DNA from: Gemmatimonadota bacterium
GTDB taxonomy: Bacteria > Gemmatimonadota > Gemmatimonadetes > Gemmatimonadales > Gemmatimonadaceae
DNA length: 9,798 nucleotides
Assembly (NCBI GenBank): GCA_028287205.1
Contig: JAQBQC010000085.1
Coordinates: forward strand, 1-9,798
Direction of reading: 5' to 3'
Position 1 is the first letter of the stretch; every line of letters begins with the position of its first letter. Positions 1-5,060 of this stretch are shown here, piece by piece. Position numbers and translations under genes: made by a program. The notes under the pieces were generated by a model. It worked only from the letters and a program-made list of their open reading frames with translations, did not search any database and was not told where the DNA came from.

Positions 1-67
1 GCGCGACCTGGCCGCGCATGCGATTGAGCGCGCTGTGCCAGAGCAGATAGCGAAGCGCGTCGTTCAC
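1..67 (-). CDS. ABC transporter permease, N-terminal fragment (runs off the left edge)
   Basis: This is the first 22 codons of a gene read leftwards. It starts with GTG at 67-65 and translates as MNDALRYLLWHSALNRMRGQ and onwards. The GTG overlaps the TGA stop of the upstream ATPase gene in a GTGA, which is a typical translational-coupling junction. An ATPase gene of the ABC-2 type is normally followed by its membrane permease, and this short, basic, partly hydrophobic start fits the cytoplasmic N-terminus just before a first membrane helix. No membrane segment is visible inside the window, so the permease call rests on position and start style only. It would form the translocation channel in the inner membrane. 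Confidence 0.6.
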   Translation of the reverse strand, partial: MNDALRYLLWHSALNRMRGQVA

Positions 68-816
68 GTGCCGCTCTGCGCCTTGTCCTGGCGCTCGCCT
101 TCGTCGATGAGCGCCAGGAAGACATCCTCGAGCGCGCGGCCGGCCAGATCGGGGCGCTCCGCCACGATCTCGGCGAGCGTGCCGATCGCGATCACGCGGC
201 CGCGCTGCATCACGAGCAGCCGCGTGCACAGCTCCTCGACGAGATGGAGCAGATGCGAGCTGAGTACGACGGCTGCGCCGGCGCGGGCGCGTGCGGCAAT
301 CGTCGACTTCATGCGCCGCATGCCGGCAGGATCGAGACCGGTGAGCGGCTCGTCGAGCAGCAGCGCGGACGGCGAGTGCAGGAGCCCGCAGGCGATCGCG
401 AGCTTCTGCCGCATGCCGCGGGACAGCGCGGCCGGGAGCGAGCCGCGCTTCTCGAGCAGCTCCATCTCGATGAGCAGCGGCTCGATGCGCGCCGGCGCGT
501 CGGCGACGCCGTAGAGGCGGCCGATGAATCGGAGATGCTCCTCGACGGTGAGATGCTCGAAGAGCTGCGGCTCGTCCGGTATGAAGGCGAGCAGCGCCTT
601 CGCGCGCTCGGGTGCCGTCGCCATGTCGTTTCCGCCCACGCGCACGGAGCCGCTCGTGGGGACTATGATCCCGGCGATGCTGCGAAGCGTCGTGGTCTTC
701 CCGGCTCCGTTCGGGCCGACGAGGCCGAGCACTTCGCCGGGTGCGACGTGGAAGGACATCCCGCGCACTGCTTCGAAGTCGCCGTAGGTTTTGGTGAGGC
801 TCTCGACGTCGATCAT
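64..816 (-). CDS. ABC transporter ATP-binding protein (ABC-2 exporter type)
   Basis: This 250-residue nucleotide-binding subunit would power an inner-membrane ABC exporter. Visible motifs, in order, are Walker A GPNGAGKT (34-41), the Q-loop region FIPDEPQLFEHLT (78-90), signature LSRGM (131-135), Walker B ALLLDEP (151-157), D-loop GLDP (160-163) and the switch histidine in SSH (186-188). The IPDEP Q-loop and the LSxGM signature resemble ABC-2 ATPases of the EcsA/YthP kind; the substrate cannot be read from the sequence. The frame is open upstream to 993, but the family begins at MIDVESLTKTYG, so I chose the ATG at 816; the 59 extra upstream residues look non-coding. No Shine-Dalgarno is obvious before it. 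The stop overlaps the downstream permease start by 4 bp, indicating one operon. The gene is intact. The class is confident, the role is not. Confidence 0.93.
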   Translation of the reverse strand: MIDVESLTKTYGDFEAVRGMSFHVAPGEVLGLVGPNGAGKTTTLRSIAGIIVPTSGSVRVGGNDMATAPERAKALLAFIPDEPQLFEHLTVEEHLRFIGRLYGVADAPARIEPLLIEMELLEKRGSLPAALSRGMRQKLAIACGLLHSPSALLLDEPLTGLDPAGMRRMKSTIAARARAGAAVVLSSHLLHLVEELCTRLLVMQRGRVIAIGTLAEIVAERPDLAGRALEDVFLALIDEGERQDKAQSGT

Positions 817-1006
817 GTGGGCGGCGCGATTCCGTGAGGCAAGGTTGTGTGAACCGGACTCTGGAAAGATGACGCGTATGTACGGCGAACGCCTGCTTTC
901 CTTCCTCGAGCGAACGATCGGCGCCGTGAAACGAGATGCAACGGCACATCCCTCGATTGCGTTTGTACTACTGATGGCGCCTTCTCCGTTCACCTATCTT
1001 TGACAC
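817..1006. other. Intergenic region between the ABC operon and copC (divergent)
   Basis: This 190-bp gap separates the leftward ABC operon from the rightward copC gene, so it must hold both promoters. On the plus strand a TATCTT hexamer at 995-1000 lies just before copC. On the minus strand I see no convincing -35/-10 pair for the ATPase gene. No further gene, long hairpin or repeat stands out. Confidence 0.5.
995..1000 (+). promoter_or_regulatory. Candidate -10 element of copC (leaderless transcript possible)
   Basis: TATCTT matches TATAAT at four of six positions and also fits the TANNNT pattern seen at many leaderless promoters. It ends 6 nt before the copC ATG, so transcription would begin at or next to the start codon. 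No Shine-Dalgarno sequence is present, which agrees. The upstream -35 region (around TGATGG, 972-977) is weak. Confidence 0.35.
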
Positions 1007-1432
1007 ATGCGACTTCCTGCGCTCCACACGCTCCTCCCCGCTGCCGTGATCTTCGCCGGCGTGACTGCCTTTGCTCCTGCGTCGCGCCTCCCGGCCGCGG
1101 GTGACGCGGCAGCCTTCCACGCGCATCTGGTGCGTGCGGAGCCGGCGGTGAACGACACGATCGCCGCCACTCCCAAGGCGGTGCGCCTGTGGTTCTCGGA
1201 GCCGGTGGAGCTGGGGCTCAGCCGGGTGAAGATCGTGCGTATTGGTGGCGACACGGTGAAGACGAGCGTGCTGCGACACGAGGGTTCGGCGGCGACGACG
1301 GCGGCGCTGGATCTCGCGTCACCTCCCTCGGCGCCGGGTACCTATGTGGTGACGTACCGGGTCGTCTCGCGTGACGGGCACCCGACGGCGGGGAGCTACA
1401 ATTTCGTGTTGAAGGGGGCGGGGACGGAGTAA
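1007..1432 (+). CDS. copC: CopC-domain exported copper-binding protein
   Basis: This 141-residue protein has an N-terminal signal sequence (hydrophobic core about residues 8-23, Ala-rich region up to about 39) and a single CopC/YobA-type beta-sandwich domain. CopC proteins bind copper in the periplasm or outside the membrane and help in resistance or uptake, often with the CopD membrane protein. Visible family marks are the AHLVRAEPAVND start of the mature domain with His40, the LWFSEPVELG segment (61-70), and YRVVSRDGHPTAGSYNFVLK near the end, which contains Asp123 and His125. In characterised CopC proteins the N-terminal His plus the DxH pair form the Cu(II) site, and all three are present here. 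Exact signal cleavage is unclear because the residue at -3 from His40 is Phe. No copD follows; the next gene, tetR, converges on this one. The start at 1007 gives a complete signal peptide and lacks a ribosome binding site. Confidence 0.88.
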   Translation: MRLPALHTLLPAAVIFAGVTAFAPASRLPAAGDAAAFHAHLVRAEPAVNDTIAATPKAVRLWFSEPVELGLSRVKIVRIGGDTVKTSVLRHEGSAATTAALDLASPPSAPGTYVVTYRVVSRDGHPTAGSYNFVLKGAGTE

Positions 1433-1451
1433 TCGGGGTTCGCAGGCGTAT

Positions 1452-1467
1452 GTCACCACTCGGTGAC
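1452..1467. promoter_or_regulatory. Third copy of the TetR-type operator palindrome (distal)
   Basis: GTCACC-ACTC-GGTGAC is a perfect 6-4-6 inverted repeat. Its arms are identical to those of the palindrome in the tetR promoter (2141-2156). It lies in the 41-bp gap between the copC stop (1432) and the tetR stop (1474), about 665 bp centre to centre from the nearest promoter copy. It could be an auxiliary repressor site that allows DNA looping, or a remnant. It could also fold as a small hairpin at the convergent gene ends, but no T-run follows on either side, so an intrinsic terminator is less likely. Confidence 0.55.
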
Positions 1468-1473
1468 TGAAGA

Positions 1474-2106
1474 TCACGACTCCAGCAACGCCCTCGCCAC
1501 CACCCCGACCGTCTTCTCGATCCGCCTCCACCCCTCCGGCGTGCCGGGATCCAGCACGTGCGTGCCTTTCTCCGCAGCAGCTGAGCGCGCGCCCGCGCCG
1601 CTCGCGGCTCGCAGCGCAAAAAGGGTGAGCGCTGCGCTCAACAGCTCCACGAGCGCCGACAGATCGACGTAGGGCGGAACGCGATGCTTCGCCCGCAACG
1701 ATGCGATCAGCTCCGCATGACGCTCCGCGCGCTGCGCCGCAGTCGCCTCTCCCAACGGATTCGCTCCCACCACTTCCGCAGCCCCCGCCTGCAGCATCAA
1801 GGCACCGCCCGCAAGCGCCGCCCATTCCTCCAGCACCACCGACTCCACCGCATCCGCCAGCGAGACATCTCCCTCCCCATCGCCCGCGTCGCTCTCCGCA
1901 CCCACCCTCGGCCACAGCATCCGCTCGATCCCCAGCGCCTCGAGCACTCCGTCCAGGCCACCGAAATAGCGGTAGATGAGTACCTTGTCGCACTTGGCGG
2001 CATCAGCCAAACCATTCACCCCCAGCGCGCCAACCCCACCCCCCGCCACCAGCTCGGCCGCTCCCTCCAGGATCGCAGCACGCGTCGCGAATCGATCTCT
2101 TGCCAT
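1474..2106 (-). CDS. TetR/AcrR-family transcriptional regulator
   Basis: This 210-residue protein, near the usual TetR length, has an N-terminal DNA-binding domain (about 9-58). The region AAILEGAAELVAGGGVGALG leads into a helix-turn-helix whose recognition part is KCDKVLIYRYFGGLDGV (38-54), matching the family pattern of 'LYRYFGSKEGL'. The rest is an Ala/Leu-rich helical ligand-binding domain with no recognisable ligand signature. The ATG at 2106 is preceded by TGAGGA (2110-2115 on this strand), a good ribosome binding site at normal spacing. The operator-like palindromes right upstream suggest that it represses its own gene. It converges on copC and is divergent from the BIG2 lipoprotein gene, so either neighbour could be a target. 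Members of this family usually respond to small hydrophobic molecules; the inducer here is unknown. Confidence 0.92.
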   Translation of the reverse strand: MARDRFATRAAILEGAAELVAGGGVGALGVNGLADAAKCDKVLIYRYFGGLDGVLEALGIERMLWPRVGAESDAGDGEGDVSLADAVESVVLEEWAALAGGALMLQAGAAEVVGANPLGEATAAQRAERHAELIASLRAKHRVPPYVDLSALVELLSAALTLFALRAASGAGARSAAAEKGTHVLDPGTPEGWRRIEKTVGVVARALLES

Positions 2107-2116
2107 GGGTCCTCAA

Positions 2117-2132
2117 GTCACTAGTCAGTGAC
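2117..2132. promoter_or_regulatory. TetR-type operator O1, next to the tetR ribosome binding site
   Basis: GTCACT-AGTC-AGTGAC is a perfect 6-4-6 inverted repeat one base upstream of the tetR Shine-Dalgarno. It lies downstream of the candidate -10, where bound repressor would block transcript initiation or early elongation. Its arms differ from the other two copies only at the innermost base pair (T/A instead of C/G). The half-site form GTCACY is shared by all three copies. Confidence 0.7.
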
Positions 2133-2162
2133 AAGATATTGTCACCACATGGTGACTTGCAA
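2133..2162 (-). promoter_or_regulatory. Candidate tetR promoter with the operator inside the spacer
   Basis: Read on the minus strand, TTGCAA (2162-2157) can serve as -35 and TATCTT (2138-2133) as -10, with an 18-bp spacer. AATATC at 16 bp is an alternative -10. The second palindrome fills the spacer almost exactly, the textbook position for a TetR-family autorepressor. The tetR start codon is 27 bp downstream of the -10. The hexamers are imperfect (four of six for TATCTT), so the exact promoter boundary is uncertain. Confidence 0.55.
2141..2156. promoter_or_regulatory. TetR-type operator O2, in the promoter spacer
   Basis: GTCACC-ACAT-GGTGAC is a perfect 6-4-6 inverted repeat whose centre lies 24 bp from that of O1. 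O1 and O2 are also arranged symmetrically. The outer arms CAAGTCAC (2114-2121) and GTGACTTG (2152-2159) are complementary, as are the inner arms GTGACAA (2128-2134) and TTGTCAC (2139-2145), all around one centre at 2136.5. The whole 46-bp block is therefore a composite palindrome. Confidence 0.7.
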
Positions 2163-2369
2163 GAGCTTTCTCGTGCACGCGGATCCTTTTCGCCGCCATA
2201 CCGCTATGCAGCGGGGCCAGCCACTGGCTCATCGCTTGCACGACGTGTGCGTTGAAACGCCCGCTTTCCTCGGGGCGTGCTGATTCATTATGATGTACCC
2301 CCTCGCATCGCCCTGCGTGCTCGCTCGCACGCGCGCATGCGTGGGATCCTCGCAACGAATGAGTGCTCG
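2163..2369. other. Leader and promoter region of the BIG2 lipoprotein gene
   Basis: About 200 bp separates the tetR control region from the chosen start of the lipoprotein gene. A TATGAT hexamer at 2289-2294 (five of six to TATAAT) is the best -10 candidate, but no good -35 stands before it. The coding frame of the lipoprotein is open from a GTG at 2277; those first 31 residues (Arg-rich, no hydrophobic stretch) do not look like part of a lipoprotein precursor. No separate gene is seen here. Confidence 0.4.
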
Positions 2370-5021
2370 ATGCGCGCTGCACGTGGCTCCAACTTTACGC
2401 TGTTCCTCTCTTCCCTCGCCTGCGCCGTCGCGCTCTCGTGCGGCAGCGATTCCACGGGTCCCGGCGGCAACAACGGCGTCACCATCTCGCCGGATACGGC
2501 GAACGTCGCATTGGGCTCCACCGTCACGCTCGCCGCGACCCTGACAGGCGGAGGGAGCGCCAGCTTCTTCTGGAGCTCGGACAACACGTCCGTCGCCACC
2601 GTGTCGGGCACCGGCGTCGTCACCGGTGTCGCGCTGGGGACGGCGCACATCGCCGCCAGCTCCTCCGGCAAGTCCGGCGTTGCGACGATCACTGTCGTTC
2701 CTCAGGGCGTGGCCTCCATCCGCATGACGCCGACGAGTGCCGCGATCAGCGTTGGCGGGACCGTGCACGTGCAGGCGGAGCCGCTCGACGCGAGCGGGAA
2801 TCTGCTCGACGGACGCACCATCACGTGGTCGTCGGCCAACGAAAGCATCGCCACCGTCGACAACACGGGCGTCGTCACCGGTGTCGCAACTGGCGCGACC
2901 ACCATCACCGCGACGAGCGAAGGAAAATCGGGAACCTCGGGGATCGCCGTTGGCGCCGCCGTCGCCTCGAGCATCGCGGTCGAGCCGACGAGCGTCAGCA
3001 TCACCACGGGGCAAACGTCGCAGCTCACCGCCACGGTGAAGGACGCGAACGGCACCGTGATCTCGGGCGCCCCCGTGACCTGGACCGTGGACAATTCCGG
3101 CATCGCGATCGTGTCATCCACCGGCCTCGTGACCGGACAGTCGGCGGGAAGCGCCACGGTCACCGCGACGAGCGGCGCCGCGCACGTCAACGTGGCGGTC
3201 ACCGTCACGTTGCCGCCGGCGAACGCCGTCATCGTGTCGCCGTCGACGGTGGCGCTGCTCGTCACACAGCGCCAGCAGCTCACGGGAACGGTCACCGATG
3301 CGAGCGGGAATCCGCTTCCCGGACAAACGATCACCTGGCAATCCAGCGATAACGCCGTCGCCACCGTCGGCACGACGGGGCTCGTCTTTGCCGTTGCGCC
3401 GGGCACCGCCACGATCACCGGCACGAGCGGCTCCGTCTCCGGCGTCTCGCATGTGACGGTCTCGCTCGTGCCGGTTCGGCGAGTGACGGTGACGCCCGAT
3501 GCGCTCTCGTTCACGCAGGGCGATGCGGGAACGCAGCTCACGGTTGCGCTGCTCGACTCGGTGGGCGGTGCGCTCTCCGGTCGCCCGGTCACGTTCAGCT
3601 CCAACAACACCGGCGTCGCGAGCGTCAGCGGCACCGGCTTCGTCACGCCGGGCGGGCCCGGTCAGGCCGTCATCACAATAACCGCCACCGGCACCGGAGT
3701 CTCGACGACTGCGACTGTGACCGTGACGCCCGTTCCCGTGGCATCGGTGATCATCACCCCGTCGCCCGATACCCTCGCCCCCTCGCAGGCGATCCAGCTC
3801 ACCGCGACGCCCAAGGACGCGAACGGGAATACGCTCACGGGACGCTCGGTGGTGTGGGACGGCAGCGACGACGCCATCGCGGTGGTCTCCAGCACGGGGA
3901 AGGTGACCGCGCAGTCCGCCGGAACGATGACCGTCACCGCCACGAGTGAGGGCAAGACCGGCACGGCAACCATCGTGGTGACCGCGGTGCCCGTTGCGAC
4001 GGTGACGATCTCGCCGACCACGCAATCGGTGGTCGTTGGCGGAACGACGCCGGCGTTCACGGCGGTGACCAAGGATGCGAACAACAACACGCTCACCGGA
4101 CGCGTGGTCACCTTCAGCTCCAGCAACACTGCCGTGGCGACGATCGATGCCAACACCGGCGTCGCAACCGGCGTCGCGCCCGGCACCACATCGATCACCG
4201 CGACGAGCGAAGGGAAGACCAGCGATGCCGCGACACTGACGGTCGATCCCGTACCCGTTGGCAGCGTGACTATCTCGCCCACATCGGAATCGGTCGTCGA
4301 GGGGTCGACCACGCCGGCCTTCACGGCGGTGACGAAAGACGGGAGCGGCAACGTGCTCACGGGTCGCACCGTCACGTTCAGCTCGAGCAACACCGCGGTT
4401 GCGACCATCGATCCGACCTCCGGTGTTGCCACCGGTGTTTCGCCGGGTACATCGTCGATCACCGCATCGAGCGAAGGGAAAACGAGCAACCCCGCAACGC
4501 TCACTGTCGATCCCGCACCCGTGGGCCGCGTTACTGTGAATCCGTCAACTCAGACGATCACCGACGGCGGCTCGGTTGCGTTTGCCGCGACATTGAAGGA
4601 CCAGCAGGGCCACCCGCTCACGGGTCGCACCGTGAGCTGGGATTCCAGCGATCAATCCGTCGCGACGATCGACAATACCGGCAATGCAACCTCCGCCGGC
4701 CCCGGCACTACGACGATCACCGCGACGAGCGAAGGGAAGTCGGGCACGGCCTCGCTGCAGGTGGATCCGGTTGCCGTGACATCGGTGGTCGTCACGCCGG
4801 CGTTCGACACGACCAACGTGGGCTCGACGGTGCAGCTCAGCGCATCGATTCAGGAGACCAACGCAGGGCATGGGCATACCATCACGTGGAGCTCTGCCGA
4901 CAACAACATCGCCAGCGTCGATTCGCGCGGACGCGTGAGGGGCGTCGCGCCGGGCGACGTGATGATCACCGCAACGACGCAGGGTCAGAGCGGATCAGCG
5001 CAGGTGACCGTCCTCCCCTGA
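2370..5021 (+). CDS. Lipoprotein with ten tandem BIG2 (bacterial Ig-like) domains
   Basis: This 883-residue protein is predicted to be exported and lipid-anchored. Starting at the ATG at 2370 gives a classic precursor: MRAARGSN, hydrophobic core FTLFLSSLACAVAL, then lipobox-like ALSC (Cys at about 24) and a flexible SDSTGPGGNN linker. Starts at 2277 (GTG) or 2337 would bury the signal peptide, so I prefer 2370, though its ribosome binding site is weak. From about residue 36 to the end there are ten Ig-like repeats of 76-88 residues, each carrying variants of 'TGRxVTWSSSNxxVATVDxTGVVTGVxxGTATITATSEGKSG'. That is the Big_2 pattern found in intimin- and invasin-like surface proteins, where such arrays act as stalks or adhesion modules. 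No catalytic domain and no C-terminal anchor is present, so the lipid is the only visible attachment. The gene converges on the TPR gene with an 18-bp gap. The binding partner is unknown. Confidence 0.85.
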   Translation: MRAARGSNFTLFLSSLACAVALSCGSDSTGPGGNNGVTISPDTANVALGSTVTLAATLTGGGSASFFWSSDNTSVATVSGTGVVTGVALGTAHIAASSSGKSGVATITVVPQGVASIRMTPTSAAISVGGTVHVQAEPLDASGNLLDGRTITWSSANESIATVDNTGVVTGVATGATTITATSEGKSGTSGIAVGAAVASSIAVEPTSVSITTGQTSQLTATVKDANGTVISGAPVTWTVDNSGIAIVSSTGLVTGQSAGSATVTATSGAAHVNVAVTVTLPPANAVIVSPSTVALLVTQRQQLTGTVTDASGNPLPGQTITWQSSDNAVATVGTTGLVFAVAPGTATITGTSGSVSGVSHVTVSLVPVRRVTVTPDALSFTQGDAGTQLTVALLDSVGGALSGRPVTFSSNNTGVASVSGTGFVTPGGPGQAVITITATGTGVSTTATVTVTPVPVASVIITPSPDTLAPSQAIQLTATPKDANGNTLTGRSVVWDGSDDAIAVVSSTGKVTAQSAGTMTVTATSEGKTGTATIVVTAVPVATVTISPTTQSVVVGGTTPAFTAVTKDANNNTLTGRVVTFSSSNTAVATIDANTGVATGVAPGTTSITATSEGKTSDAATLTVDPVPVGSVTISPTSESVVEGSTTPAFTAVTKDGSGNVLTGRTVTFSSSNTAVATIDPTSGVATGVSPGTSSITASSEGKTSNPATLTVDPAPVGRVTVNPSTQTITDGGSVAFAATLKDQQGHPLTGRTVSWDSSDQSVATIDNTGNATSAGPGTTTITATSEGKSGTASLQVDPVAVTSVVVTPAFDTTNVGSTVQLSASIQETNAGHGHTITWSSADNNIASVDSRGRVRGVAPGDVMITATTQGQSGSAQVTVLP
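2475..5018 (+). repeat. Ten coding tandem repeats (BIG2 units, about 252-264 bp)
   Basis: Unit starts, placed at equivalent linker positions, are about 2475, 2703, 2955, 3213, 3468, 3729, 3984, 4248, 4512 and 4767. Periods are 252-264 bp, except the first unit of 228 bp, and all keep the frame. Units 7 and 8 (3984-4247 and 4248-4511) have the same length of 264 bp and about three quarters identical residues, so they look like the most recent duplication. The segment CCGCGACGAGCGAAGG recurs nearly unchanged at the end of units 2, 7 and 9, and with two changes in unit 8. Confidence 0.85.
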
Positions 5022-5060
5022 GCTTTTCTCTCGACGCGCTCAGCGAATCGAGAAGCTCAG
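5018..5060. terminator. Stem-loop across the convergent 3' ends (possible two-way terminator)
   Basis: CTGAGCTT (5018-5025) pairs with AAGCTCAG (5053-5060). After a 4-nt bulge, CTCGA (5030-5034) pairs with TCGAG (5048-5052), and CGC/GCG continues the stem around a short loop. The structure covers both stop codons of the converging genes. There is a TTTT in the left arm but no T-run directly after the stem on either strand, so it is not a classical intrinsic terminator. Confidence 0.35.

Noticed and set aside
64..993. Longer version of the ABC ATPase starting at 993
   Set aside because: The first 59 residues match nothing typical of the family, which begins a few residues before the Walker A strand. 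The ATG at 816 gives the normal N-terminus.
1452..1467. Palindrome after copC considered as an intrinsic terminator
   Set aside because: The stem is only 6 bp and no T-run follows on either strand. Arm identity with the tetR promoter palindromes favours an operator.
1684..2124. Plus-strand open frame opposite tetR
   Set aside because: It is an Arg/His/Pro/Ser-rich shadow. The minus strand has a clear helix-turn-helix protein and a good ribosome binding site.
2702..4504. Two long minus-strand open frames opposite the BIG2 gene
   Set aside because: Their repetitive Val/Thr/Pro sequences simply mirror the BIG2 repeat DNA. They have no signal peptide, motif or ribosome binding site.
2475..5018. 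Regular repeats considered as a CRISPR or satellite array
   Set aside because: The units are 252-264 bp, keep one reading frame and encode the Big_2 pattern, so they are protein-domain repeats.
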